From Purpureocillium takamizusanense (lineage: Eukaryota; Ascomycota; Sordariomycetes; Hypocreales; Ophiocordycipitaceae), in the NCBI RefSeq assembly GCF_022605165.1, contig NC_063075.1, positions 682,001 through 746,000 of the forward strand: a stretch of DNA of 64,000 nucleotides, in the 5' to 3' direction. Positions 43,975 through 54,800 of the stretch are shown piece by piece (positions within the stretch are counted from its first letter, which is position 1; each line of letters opens with the position of its first letter). The notes below the pieces were generated by a model. It was not told the DNA's origin and ran no database searches. It was given only the letters and a program-made list of their open reading frames with translations. The translations under genes were made by a program, and so were the position numbers.

Positions 43975-44150
43975 CGGGCCTAGGATCCCACTTACATGAA
44001 CGCCGTGTCTCACTCTATATCCTTCATCGCCCTGTCTCCCATCCATCCCTCACTCGGTGTCTGGTGTCTTACATATCCCACCTCACACACACGCGCAACC
44101 ACCACCAGTATATACCCGCCATCATCATCATCAGAATCATCATCACCGCC

Positions 44151-44816
44151 ATGCGCTCCCCCATCCTCCTCTCCTGCCTGCTCGCCGGGCCCGCCGCCCT
44201 CGCCGCGGACCTCGCCCAGGCCGTCGGCGGCATCGCCATCGGCGTGCCCCCCGCGCCCACGCCGCCCCCCGTCGCCGCCGCGCCCCTCGACCGCCGCGCC
44301 ATCGACCGGCAGTGCCTGAGCTCCGTCGTCTCCGAGCTCAGCCCGCCCACCTCGGGCGTCGACTCCAAGCTCATCAGCTGGGCCACGCGCCAGGCCGCCA
44401 CCCTCGGCGGCGTCCCCGCCGGCTGCACCATCACCGCCCCCGCCTCCCTCTCCTCCGCCTACGGCAGCTACCTCGACATCCTGCGCACCTACTTCTCCAC
44501 CATCGAGTCCAAGGCAAAGGGCATCAACACAAAGTGCGGCGCCGACAAGGTCTCCCTCACCTTCTCTCAGGGCTGCACCAGCAGCCTCACCCTGCTCTAC
44601 ACCGACGCGACCGCCACCAAGACCACCTCGTACTCCAACGTCGATGTCCCCAAGAAGACCATCTTCCTCGGCGAGGGAAGCGGCAGCGGCAGCGGCAGCG
44701 GCAATGGCGGTGGCAGTGGCAGCAGCGGCAAGGATAGCGCCGCCGCCGTGAGCGCCCCGGTCGTGGGCTCCGCCGTGGCCCTCGCCGCCGTGCTCGCGGT
44801 TGCGCTCGCGCTGTAA
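44151..44816 (+). CDS. GPI-anchored cell-wall protein candidate
   Basis: Single exon, 221 aa. A signal peptide (MRSPILLSCLLAGPAALAA) is followed by a Pro/Ala spacer, then a compact domain with four cysteines (QCLSS, GCTIT, KCGAD, GCTSS). A Ser/Gly repeat (EGSGSGSGSGNGGGSGSSG) and a hydrophobic C-terminus ending VALAAVLAVALAL complete it. This is the layout of a GPI-anchored surface protein, with the cleavage site probably near the GKDSAA stretch. The frame is open upstream to 43947, but the ATG at 44151 opens the signal peptide. The central domain is of unknown function, and a homologue search is needed to name it. A long antisense frame here reflects GC-rich codons. Confidence 0.82.
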   Translation: MRSPILLSCLLAGPAALAADLAQAVGGIAIGVPPAPTPPPVAAAPLDRRAIDRQCLSSVVSELSPPTSGVDSKLISWATRQAATLGGVPAGCTITAPASLSSAYGSYLDILRTYFSTIESKAKGINTKCGADKVSLTFSQGCTSSLTLLYTDATATKTTSYSNVDVPKKTIFLGEGSGSGSGSGNGGGSGSSGKDSAAAVSAPVVGSAVALAAVLAVALAL

Positions 44817-45173
44817 AGACTCGGAATATACGCTTTTAATGAAGGTGGCTAGACATTTCTTGGACAAGGACGCAGCGGGTGCTTCTTTCAAGTTTTATGA
44901 GCTGGTGTGGCATATACGTAAACGCGACATGATACCGAATTGAATTTATAACGTGAGGGGACCGTTTCCCCCTCCCTCTCCCATCGCAACCGCATGTGGT
45001 CCCCCGATGCCTGCTCTCCTGCACGGACGTGACGTCTCTTGTCATTACCAAAAAACGTGCCGCCTTTCCAAAGACGGACCAATCCAGGCAAACTCCGTGC
45101 GGCCTGCTGCCAACACGTCTGTTAGCAAAAACATCGTCAGAGTCACTCAGATCCCCCCCCCGCCCCGGCGTGG
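44817..45173. other. Intergenic, convergent 3' ends
   Basis: About 360 bp between the 3' ends of the GPI protein gene and the GH172 gene. No gene seen; a run of 9 C is present near 45153. Confidence 0.6.
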
Positions 45174-47268
45174 CTACGCGTAGTAAAACGCGCACGTCTC
45201 ATACTCAGCCTGCACGTTGTTCCCGTCCGGGCCATGCTCAATCGCAAACGCGATCCCGTCGCCAAACGCCTGCGAGTCCGCCACCATGAGGCGATGCGCG
45301 CCGAGGCAGGAGCCCACGCAGCCCATCCGCTCCGCGGCGTACGCCGCCGTCGTCAGGCCCGTCAGGGGCATCGCGTACGCCACCGTCACGGGCTGGCCCG
45401 GCGCGTTCGCGTCCTGGAAGTACCAGCCGCTCTCGTAAAAGTCCTCGGTGCCCGTCCCGCGCAGCGTCCCCGACGTGTCGTTGAATCCGCCTGGCGTGCT
45501 CCGGTTCAGCCACACCTGCTCGTCGCCTTCCAGGAACTCGAGCGTGTTGGCCGGCTGCAGGATCGAGCCGCGGAACGTGTGCGTCAGGCCGTACGCGACG
45601 CCGCGCCCCGGCGTGTACAGGATCGGCCACAGCTCGCCCGGTGTGGTGGGGCCGCGCCGGTGCTGGACCGAGAACCGGCCCCACTCCGAGGCGGCCGGCT
45701 CCGGGCCCCCGCCGGAGCACGGTTGCACGACGGCGTCGACGGTGGCGTTGAGTGGCGAGCCGTCTCCGCTCGTCAGCGTTAGCGTTGCGCTGCGGGAGAA
45801 CGGCATGGAGAAGTACGACGTCCAGGCGCCGTTGGGGGCCAGCGAGTCGACCGAGAGCAGCAGCGACCGCGTCAGTCCCTTGGCTAGGCTCGCGCCAAAG
45901 AATGCCCCCAGCGGGACTTGCGACACCGTTTCGTTGCTGTCGAAGGTGAGGGAAAGGCGTATGTCGGGCGTGGCAGCCTCAGTGTGCTCATCGTCATTGT
46001 ACTTGTACTGCCGCAAGCCCTCCCACGTCTGGTTCTCAATTTTGTATCCCTGGCATGTCAGCAACGGAAAGGCTCTGTGGCGGAAAGGACGAACGAACAT
46101 GAGCGGCCTCATCGTTGCCGTTATTCCATCCCACGTTGAGAACATCCATGAGCGTCCACTCCTCACTCGGCACATATCCCCGCGTCGCCCACGGCCCGTC
46201 CGCCTGACAGTGCAGCGCGTAGAAGAACTCATTGCAGTCGAGGTCTGACGAGAGGCAGTCCACGGTAACCGCGACGTGGCTCTTTCCCCTCGTCACTGTC
46301 GCCGGTATGTCGACCGTCTGGTCCATCCAGGTGCCGTTCGCGGCCGCTCCGCTGTCGGTCGCGACCTCGGCTCCGTCAACCGTCACCTTGACCCGTTGGT
46401 TTCCGATGCTGCGATCGACGCGCCGGGTGATGCGGCAACGCTTGTTATTCGGATCCAAGGCGAGCCGGAACGTGCTGCCCCCGCCCGGCCCAAACGCCCG
46501 CCCATCGTCCTGCACATACGCCGTGGCAGGCACCGATGGCAGACGGAGAGCCAACTGCGTAACGACGCCACACCCCCTGCCCAGCTCGACCGAGCCCGAC
46601 TTTCCCGCTATCTTTCCCTTAACATGTCTACCTATCTTCTTGCTCAGCGCGCCGCCAGCCACGGCTTTTGGGTCGCGCACCCCAAAGCTCAGAAACTGCG
46701 CCATCACATCCTCGGCCTTGTCCTCGGGGTCAAACGCCTTGGGGGGCGCCGCACCCGCTGGAAACCTCCGATACACGACGTGGTAAAAGTGTGGGTTGTT
46801 CTCCGTCGTCACGACCATGGACTCGCGATACGGCATCGGCACCTTGATGACGTTGCCGCCCATGGTGTCGTTGGTGTTGCCCACAAACGGCCACGCGAAC
46901 GGCGCACCCAGCTTTCCGTCGACCACGTCCTGCACCCTCGCCCGGAGCACCTCCCTGCCGTCCAGCGTAATGGCCATGTCGCCGATGGGCACGACGCTGT
47001 CGGACTCGTACGTGAACCAAATGGAGGAAATCTCACCCGCACCATTATCTTCTGCGATGACGCACCGCGAGCCCTGCTCGCGCAAGCACGAGTACGTCCC
47101 TTCGAAGCCGTCATCGTTATGGTTGGTGCGGTCGTACGACGAGAACTGGTGCGTCTCTTCGCCAGGACGCAGCACGTGCAAATCGTAGTCGCGGTAGGCC
47201 TGCCATCCGGACATCGGCCAGGCGGCGCGGGCGCCAGCAAGGGTGGAGAATAAGACTATAAGTTTCAT
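45174..47268 (-). CDS. Secreted GH172 (DUF2961) glycoside hydrolase
   Basis: Minus-strand exons 47268-46099 and 46049-45174; 681 aa. The 49-bp intron (GTTCGT ... CCAG) is phase 0. I start at MKLIVLFSTLAGARA, a signal peptide, rather than the in-frame ATG 12 codons earlier. The protein shows DUF2961 hallmarks: an N-terminal region with SSYDRTNHNDDGFEGTYS and DNGAGEISSIWFT, a central jelly-roll with VPMPYRES and YHVVYRRFP, and C-terminal FLEGDEQVW plus GTGTEDFYESGWYF. In GH172, glutamates in such acidic motifs are catalytic, and the family includes alpha-fructofuranosidases and arabinanases. Which sugar this enzyme acts on cannot be told. It is likely an extracellular carbohydrate-active enzyme. 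Confidence 0.88.
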
Positions 47269-47891
47269 GGCCGGTGCTTCCCGTTGCTTGCTCGTCTTTT
47301 CCAATCGCTGCCCAACCAGCCTGGAGACATTTATATACTCCCACGACCATCGTCCGCAACCGTACCCAAATGCTTTGAATGCCGACGGTTAATAACATCT
47401 ATAATGGCCGCGGAGTGCAGCCCTCATCTCCGCATGCCGTGCGGGGATCAGTCGGGGAGAGCTTGTGGCATCTGCACCTGTGTCGATCTCTTTCGCTGTA
47501 AGATGACCCGAACGGCTTCACGGCTTCAAACTGCCCACATCACAAACACGCTTGCTGTATATTCGCTATCCAAGACTGGGTATCGACCATGCATGTTCCT
47601 AACTCATCATTCGTTCCCTCATCATCCATCAGCCTGCCATGCCTGGGTGTCGCACCAGACATGACGCGTTAGTCCCAGTGGACCACCATTATGAATATTT
47701 CTACTAATCATAGAACAAAAATCCGTCCTGCGGCAAGAATATAAAACTCCGCAACATTGGCGTGAGCCGATGCTTGTATAACCTAGGTGCACAGCGTACC
47801 TCGCAGCTGGCACGCCTGGCAACAGTAGGAAAGGCCAAGTCTGGCTTGGCGGGCTTGCGCCCCTTCATCTGCTTCATGACCAAGGAAATAG
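47269..47891. other. Promoter of GH172 gene and 3' flank of large gene
   Basis: About 620 bp; holds the TATA-like box of the GH172 gene. No other gene is seen. Confidence 0.55.
47330..47337 (-). promoter_or_regulatory. TATA box of GH172 gene
   Basis: TATATAAA on the minus strand about 62 bp before the start at 47268. Confidence 0.5.
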
Positions 47892-50800
47892 CTAGAAACT
47901 GACAATTCGGTCGGGCGCACGGGCGCAGCACACCATCAGCTTCAGACTGGTGCCAAAGGTCTCGCACTCGGAGAGCAGGGCTCTGTCGGCCCAAATACTG
48001 TTGGCGGGTCCGGCTGCATTCTCGTAGCAGCGCGTGTACCACCAGCGCCCCACGCGAGTCACAATCTTGGTGATGTTGGCATCCGCCATCGGACTGTTGT
48101 CCTTCATCATGTCAGCGAGGCTGGCGTCCTTGGCTTTCGCATCCGTTTCCTTGCTTTCGGTACGCGTGATGGAGCTCGCGACTGGGACACCAACGCGGGC
48201 GGCCTTGATATTGGTAAAGCCCGCCTTTCCCAAGAGGCGAACCATGAGATCCGCGACCGAGGCCAGGCTCGTATCGTTGGCCTGCTCATGAATTTGCTCC
48301 TTGAGACGCCGCACCGTGCGTCTCCCACGGTTCCCCATGTTGTTGAGGTCTACATCGAGAATAGACAGCTCGATGAACGCTCCGGGACGTAGGACGCGGC
48401 GTGCCTCGTTGACAATGTTGCGATACTGCGACTCTGACCCGGCGGAAGGGAACCGATAGACCATGCAGTCGAAGCTCTGAGCCGCAAATGGAAACCTGTC
48501 CCTGTGAGACATGTACTGCACCTGGTGGTGATTTGGCGGGCTCAGAGGAAAGCTCGTCGGCGATTGCGCCGCGGCCGGCAGCGGGGCGCGCGGGGAAAGG
48601 TTGTAAAAGGAAGCGGCGGGATATGTCTCGGCGGCGTAGAAAGACCAGTCATCGTTACCGAGGCTGTCTATGACGACAATCGACTGTCTCGGGGCATCTT
48701 TACCGGCAAGCTCATGGCGGATGTCGCTAAACAACACATGCCCAAAGGTAAGCCACTTGCTCACCGTCATGGAGCCTACTCGAAGGTTGACCTGCGCCAA
48801 GGGCGAAGCGTCGTCTGACGCCGCGCTGCAGTCAGAAAAGACCGTCCTGCCCGAAGAGGCACTGTTGCGTTTTGATTCCGCCTTGGCGTCTGTCGCAGCT
48901 GGGCTCAGGTGAGGCTGAAAGGCCTTGCGAATCCTCTCAGTCATGTCGGCACTATACGTCGAGCTTGTTGGCTTGGACTGCGGCTCCTTGCGGCCCTCTG
49001 GGACGACAGGCGAGTCCAGAGGCTTGTCTCTGGCAAGCTTTGTGTGATATGTCTCCAAGTGGAAAGGATCTTTGGAAGACGTCGCCGACTGCGGCACCTT
49101 GTCGTCGCCGAGCAGGTCGTTGTACTCGTCCCAAACCTCGTCTTCAGCCGGCGGGTCGTCAGGCTTCGGAATGATTGCCGTCGCCATGAAAGAAGGGCCG
49201 GAGCTGCTGGAGCTCGTTCCGATCGTGATATCAGAGTTCTTTCGCGGGGAAAAGGCGAGGAACTCTCGTTCGCCACGCGTCACTTCCGGTGACAGCTTTG
49301 ACGGATCCTTAGGTGCCTCCCCTGCTTCGCAAGCCGGAGTTGATGGCCGCGGCGGAGTGGGACCTTTGGCAATAGAATAAGGATCGTAAATAGGGTTTAT
49401 CGCGGGCGGCGCTTGCATGCTGGCACGGAACGGCCGAGAGAAGCTCTGCAGCTCCGGACGCTGCTTGACCACCTGCGGGATGCGTCCGACCTGAGGCAGC
49501 CTGCTTGGTCTTGCGATCTCAGGAACTGGGTGCAATCGCCCAATATTTGCCTCCGCGCCACTCACGCCGTCCGATACAATCTGCTGCGCTGGCGCGACAA
49601 AGAGTGGCTCCGTTTGCTCCGGCAAGGCTGGAGACGCAGCATAGACGTCTGCACGGCGCAAGGCCTCTTGAACGTCTAGGTCTTCCTCTTGCTCCGATTC
49701 CATCATTGCATAAAATGGAATTGGCTTCTTTTCTACGGAGACAACGGCGGCTTCGACGGGTTCGCTCTTCGGCTTCGGGCGTTGTGATCGTTGCGACCGG
49801 CTGAATAAGTTCCATTTGCGAGGAGATTGGGGTCTTTTCTGGAGCTTTTTTGGTACATCTCCTTCGCGTGAAATCTCCTTCTGCATCTCCAAATGCGACT
49901 CCTCTGATAAGATGCTTGTGTCAAAGCTTGTCATGGGAGATGATATGGGCCCAGCATTGGTGATGATGGGATGAGGCAGTTTCAACGGATCCCCCGGTGA
50001 GCCTAGGCGCTGGACAGACCTTCGAAAGGCCAAAGTAGACTGCATGGTGCCGCTGTCAGTGCTGCTGCTGTCCGATGGCCGTCGAGTACCGCGTGGCATG
50101 GCAGATGGCCAGAGCGTTGTCCGTGCGATATTGCTCGCGGAGGCCTTTGAGTCCATACTCGGCCGCCCCAGGGCACTTTGGTTGCTCCCAACACGAGCAA
50201 GCTCAGCGCTGGGGTTTCGGTTCTCGACAACCTCGCCACCCGCAATAACTACCGGATTGACGCGGTCTGCCAAGAACGAATCGCTGACAAGGCTGTCTTG
50301 CGAAGATTTGGGGTCATTTTTCGACGCGCTTCGCCGCCGCACAGCGCCAACCCTTCCATACCCCTCATGACCGGTGCCGGCGACAGGGCCTTTGCGAGCT
50401 CCCTTCTGATCAACATCTCCAGGAGCCTTTTTGCGTCCAAAGAACAGAAACCGCGAGCTCGAACCCCCTTGCTTCTGCGCCGTTCGGGGTCGTGTTTCCG
50501 TTGCTGTAGGCAGATGGGGAGTGGAGGCATTCTTGTTCATCTGCGGTAGCGACGTTGTCGAGCCTGGCAAGGACCGAATTGTCACCGGCTCACTCCCACG
50601 CCTCTCCCATGAGACAAGATTGCTCTGAATGACGGGAACTGGCTCGAACAGTTGCGACTGCATGTCTGGCGTGCCATCGCGGCTCGGACGAGGAGGCGGG
50701 CCGACCTTTGGAGAGGTTCCGAGTCCATTCGTTGATTCGCCGTTAGTCCTTGAACTGGCAATTTCTGGCTGGGCTGATGCGTCTTTGTTCTTGCGAAACT

Positions 50801-51863
50801 TCTGTGAGGACTTTCGTGGCGGAGGGCTTGGAGGCGGTGGTGGAAGTCGCGGCTTCTTGTCCCGTTTCTTATTCTTGTCACCGTCTCGGACAGTGGAATT
50901 GGAAGACGAAGAAGCCATGGACTCTCTTACAGCTGCGAGCCCCTGATCGGAGTCGACCGCTTTCCCTGTACTACCCGCTCTCCTCCGGGTGACGGGCGGC
51001 CTCGAGACGGCAGGGCTATTTTGCCTGAGTCGGAGCGGGGCTGCAACTCGTATCGGGGCGACCAAGACGGGAGACTGTGAGGACATGGAGGTAGGCGTTG
51101 TGTCGCGGCTGTACGGACCCGGGCCCGGGGACTCGGAGTACTTGGTGGAAGGACTGCCACTAATGGCGCTGATTTGGCTGCTGCTTCCCGAGAAGACAGC
51201 CGACCCCGGCGTTGGTGGTGGAAGATCGTGCGTTGCCAGGCGAAACGGCACGTCAACAATATGGTGTCGTCCGTAGTCGGGTCGCCGAAACTCTCGATAG
51301 CGATCCAGCTCCGGGTACACGGTGGACCTCGTTGCTGACTTGCGAATATCGACCATTTCGGCAGTGTGAATCTGAGACGGACTCGCGGTGATGTCACTGT
51401 CGAACTGAATGCCGAGCCCGGGCTCATTAGAACCCAAAGACTGCCGTTTCGACGAGGTCGTGCTGGTTGAGTCGTTGCGATGATACGCACGTGCCCCTCC
51501 AAGGTTGGGCCCTTTGAAAGCCCTCAGGGGCTCCGCTTGTCTAAGTCGTGGCTCATCGTAGGAGCGACCCGAGGACGAGGAGCCTGACCCGCTCTGCGCG
51601 TGCGATCTGGATTCCGCCGATGTCCTGCTCGCGGATCCCCATGAGCTGGGTTGCGAGCCCGACTTGGAAACCTGCGGGAGTCCCGTACGCCTCACGCCAG
51701 GGTGAGGTATGGAGCTCTTGAACTGCGGCGCTGGAATGGAGGGTCCTCCCGTTGCTGGATGTGTTGGTCTAGGTATGCCCATCCGTGGTCCTTCGGCCCT
51801 CCGCGCCGGCCTGTATCCGTCGGAGGGCCTGGCCGGGAGACCATAACCAGTCCGTGACGCCAT
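47892..51863 (-). CDS. 1323-aa protein with C-terminal methyltransferase-like domain
   Basis: Single exon, 1323 aa. About 1000 N-terminal residues are Ser/Pro/Arg-rich and probably disordered, with short conserved-looking islands (KKRDKKPRLPPPPPSPPPRK; SSRFLFFGRKK; QKRPQSPRKWNLFSRSQRS). The last 290 residues form a Rossmann-like methyltransferase-type domain: KWLTFGHVLFSDIRHEL, IVVIDSLGNDDW (about 1061), the SFDCMVYRFPS strand, and EARRVLRPGAFIELSILDVDLNN (post-I/II-like region). The glycine-rich SAM loop is replaced by SLGNDDW, so catalysis is doubtful. The presence of a complete large frame suggests a conserved filamentous-fungal gene, possibly in signalling or morphogenesis, but that is inference. 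Confidence 0.85.
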   Translation of the reverse strand: MASRTGYGLPARPSDGYRPARRAEGPRMGIPRPTHPATGGPSIPAPQFKSSIPHPGVRRTGLPQVSKSGSQPSSWGSASRTSAESRSHAQSGSGSSSSGRSYDEPRLRQAEPLRAFKGPNLGGARAYHRNDSTSTTSSKRQSLGSNEPGLGIQFDSDITASPSQIHTAEMVDIRKSATRSTVYPELDRYREFRRPDYGRHHIVDVPFRLATHDLPPPTPGSAVFSGSSSQISAISGSPSTKYSESPGPGPYSRDTTPTSMSSQSPVLVAPIRVAAPLRLRQNSPAVSRPPVTRRRAGSTGKAVDSDQGLAAVRESMASSSSNSTVRDGDKNKKRDKKPRLPPPPPSPPPRKSSQKFRKNKDASAQPEIASSRTNGESTNGLGTSPKVGPPPRPSRDGTPDMQSQLFEPVPVIQSNLVSWERRGSEPVTIRSLPGSTTSLPQMNKNASTPHLPTATETRPRTAQKQGGSSSRFLFFGRKKAPGDVDQKGARKGPVAGTGHEGYGRVGAVRRRSASKNDPKSSQDSLVSDSFLADRVNPVVIAGGEVVENRNPSAELARVGSNQSALGRPSMDSKASASNIARTTLWPSAMPRGTRRPSDSSSTDSGTMQSTLAFRRSVQRLGSPGDPLKLPHPIITNAGPISSPMTSFDTSILSEESHLEMQKEISREGDVPKKLQKRPQSPRKWNLFSRSQRSQRPKPKSEPVEAAVVSVEKKPIPFYAMMESEQEEDLDVQEALRRADVYAASPALPEQTEPLFVAPAQQIVSDGVSGAEANIGRLHPVPEIARPSRLPQVGRIPQVVKQRPELQSFSRPFRASMQAPPAINPIYDPYSIAKGPTPPRPSTPACEAGEAPKDPSKLSPEVTRGEREFLAFSPRKNSDITIGTSSSSSGPSFMATAIIPKPDDPPAEDEVWDEYNDLLGDDKVPQSATSSKDPFHLETYHTKLARDKPLDSPVVPEGRKEPQSKPTSSTYSADMTERIRKAFQPHLSPAATDAKAESKRNSASSGRTVFSDCSAASDDASPLAQVNLRVGSMTVSKWLTFGHVLFSDIRHELAGKDAPRQSIVVIDSLGNDDWSFYAAETYPAASFYNLSPRAPLPAAAQSPTSFPLSPPNHHQVQYMSHRDRFPFAAQSFDCMVYRFPSAGSESQYRNIVNEARRVLRPGAFIELSILDVDLNNMGNRGRRTVRRLKEQIHEQANDTSLASVADLMVRLLGKAGFTNIKAARVGVPVASSITRTESKETDAKAKDASLADMMKDNSPMADANITKIVTRVGRWWYTRCYENAAGPANSIWADRALLSECETFGTSLKLMVCCARAPDRIVSF

Positions 51864-54800
51864 AATATCCGACCTGAGAAACCGGACTCTCCAGCATGCC
51901 TAATCCGCTACGTGAACCATCCCCATGAAGCGTGGTATGAGATATAGGGTTGCTCGAGGAAAAGCTGAAAATGATGAACCACAGCGCACTTCCGCGGCAC
52001 GTGTGTGTGATAGAATGCAGTGCAGCCAAGACACTCACTCGCTCGCTCGCTCGCAATGCAACAAGTGAGAAGGAAAATCAAAGAAACTTAAACACAACCA
52101 AGAAGGTAAGGTGAGTGAGGACCAGAAGAGAAGACCTGGCACCACCGACGACAAAGTGCCCGCCAGATGCGGAGGGTGGCGGGCTAAAGGCGGCCTGGCC
52201 GGTAAGCGGGCTAGGGTAGGCCCGGGGCGAGGTCACACAGAGATGGAGGGTGGGAGAGAGCCGCCCGCGTCTAATGAAGTGGCAGGCTTTTTGGCGCTGA
52301 GTGACGGGCTAAACCTCGACGGGATTAACGGGGATCGATGTGCGTGTGATGAAGCCGTGACGGGCTCGGTTGTTGGGAAGAGTGCTGGTTGCGCGGCGAG
52401 AGGCAGAATGACAGGCAAAACTAGGACAGACGGCACGGCCGTCGCGGTATGAGAGGATCAACAGATTTCAACACTGCCCTCCGTCCGGGTGGCAACACAT
52501 GATATTTAGCTGGCAACAGACTCGGCCTACCCAGTTTTCGCACGGGCAGACAATGGTACTTTGGGGGAAGCACGACAATACCTCATGCTGAAATGGAGCA
52601 GGGCGGCGACAACCCCTGTCCTGCCTGCTGCAGTAGCATCCTGCAGCATGGCCAACCTGCGGCTTGCTGGGCTTTCCTTTCTTCCAGACGGGACAGGCAG
52701 TTGGATCAGATCGGGTGGTTGAGTCAAGCTCTGCAAGGCCAGGATCGGCGACTGGGGACGCCGGTGGCCCAGCGTCGACGAGATGCGGGCGCAGCTGCGC
52801 CGCTGCGCGTCGAGGGGCCTTGCTGCAGCGTGCGTCCAGTGAGAGGCAGCTTGGGGCGGTTGCAGCAACGATTGGATGAGGACCCTGAGCAGCGTCTCGA
52901 CTGCCCAATATGGCGCCGGCGTGGTGGGACCGCCGATGGATGACCAGCGTCCATGGGCGGGAGTCTGTGGGCTTGCGAAGCTTGGCTTGGTCCTGGCGCC
53001 GCCGGCGAGGCGTTACGGCGGGAATGGCCCGTCCGCCCGCTCGTTGGTGTGTGCCAGATTAGCCGTTGCAAGCGGCGTCAGGAGCCGCGAATGAGCGACT
53101 GGCGACGTCTGGCTCCTTTGTCAACTTGTGGTGTGCTCTGAAGGGGGTGGGTGAATATTCAGCGGCCAGGGTGGGGGACGAGTGGCTCGGGTTGCTGGGA
53201 TGTAGACAGGAAGGTCCAGGTGAAGCGTTGTTGGACTTGTTTCCCTTCAACAGTGTCGCAGAAGCCATTGAATGCGCTTCGAAGTGCGCGTCTTGAGGCG
53301 AGGCGCTCGTGGACTGGACTCTGAACTAGGACGGGAATTTCCCTCCCCCGCTCGGCCGCAAGGCTCTCTTTGTCGTTGCTGAGAAAGCGCCTCTGTCGGG
53401 CTTTCAAACCCTTGTTGCGACCGGCGAGCGACGTTGTTCTTGGAGCGGCCATGTCGCTGCGTGTCTAGGACATGCTGCTCGGCGTGTCTCACTTGCGCGG
53501 CCCTGAGAGGCCGATCTCTGTGTCTCGCTGCGAAGATGAGCGCCACCACGCCCTCACGCGTGCTGCGTCCCGGCGCTTGTCTCGGTCTGGCATTGGCCGA
53601 TTGTGGTCGCCCGTGCCGACGACGAAGGTCAGGGACGTGACCACAACCGCGTGGAACTGATGGCCCGTAACCTCACTCCTGCCTATTGTCGATCTGGACG
53701 CTCGCGCTATGGCCACCGTGTAAGACGGAGAAACTGTCTCTCAGCAGGGTCAGATTTGCCTTGGCAAGGATGGGCAGTATACACTTTGATCTACTACTTC
53801 GTACCCATGCCCGGGAGGGCGATCCCTCGGGCGATGCGATACAGATGGCGCACTGGCTGGCCGCGCTTGCTCAGCACGGCCCTGTGCCTCCGCGTATGTA
53901 TGCAATCAGCTGCATCTTGCAGGAGGTAGTGTCGCCATGGAGGAGGCATCGAGTGCAGTGGTTGGACAGGGAGGTTTGTGGAGGCGTGTACAGTATATGC
54001 ACGACTGCACGAAGCAGATGGAGGCGGATGGCTTCACTCGTGGGTGCGGCATCGGGGGCGTGATGTCAGCGTCAAATGCGGCGCACTTGCCTAGTTGGTA
54101 CGATACAGCACCAGGGGGGGTTGCTCTTTCCAACAAAGCAAACGCACATTCTGGAAAGCGCGACCCTCCCTCTTCCCTCTCCCGCCTTGCTGGAGAAGAA
54201 GATTGTACAAAGCAAGGTACAGTATGCTGTACATTACGTGCTCTCTCCACTCCATCTCACACACCACGCCTCATCACTCAACCCACGTCCCAGCACGCCG
54301 CCTCCGTCCCCCCTCTTTCGTGCTCCCCTTCCAAGCGCCAACCCACCCCATGTGCGTGCTTCGCGCAGGACCTTTGCATCCAGGTCATTCGCTACCATCG
54401 ACGCAGGCCTGAAGGCACCCTTGTTTTGCCGCCGCCCATTGGTCCAGCTGGCTGTATTTTTCTGCCAATCAGCGACCCTCGCCGACTTTCGAGTCTGCCT
54501 CGACCGAGATGCTCCGTGTCTCGTTCGTCTCCTTTGCCCGGTCCGAGCCACAGGTCCAACGATTGCCTCTCTCCTCTGTCTCGTTTCTCGTGCGTGACTT
54601 CGTCGCGTCTAAGAGCGCCGCAAGGGTTCGCCGGGACGGAGAGGGGAAAGGGGCTGATGGCGTCGGCCCCTGATGGCACGGCCCGGCCGCCCTTCGCAGC
54701 GCCCGTCGCGAGGATGGGGCGGCCTCGTCCTTACTTCCGATTTAAAGTACCACCCAGTAATAATGTGCAACGACGCTTTCCGAGTACTCTGACCGGCGAC

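Larger units (their letters stand above)
42468..44150. other. Divergent promoter region rich in simple repeats
   Basis: About 1.7 kb between the fourth Zn2Cys6 gene and the GPI-anchor candidate. It holds GGCT and TTGG microsatellites, a GGGC-repeat, and a run of 14 T at 43728-43741. No coding region is supported. Confidence 0.55.

Noticed and set aside
44010..44891. 293-codon minus-strand open frame
   Set aside because: Antisense to the GPI-anchor candidate; Gly/Ala/Asp low-complexity sequence with no domain.
46276..47253. 325-codon plus-strand open frame
   Set aside because: Antisense to exon 1 of the GH172 gene; Arg/His-rich with no domain.
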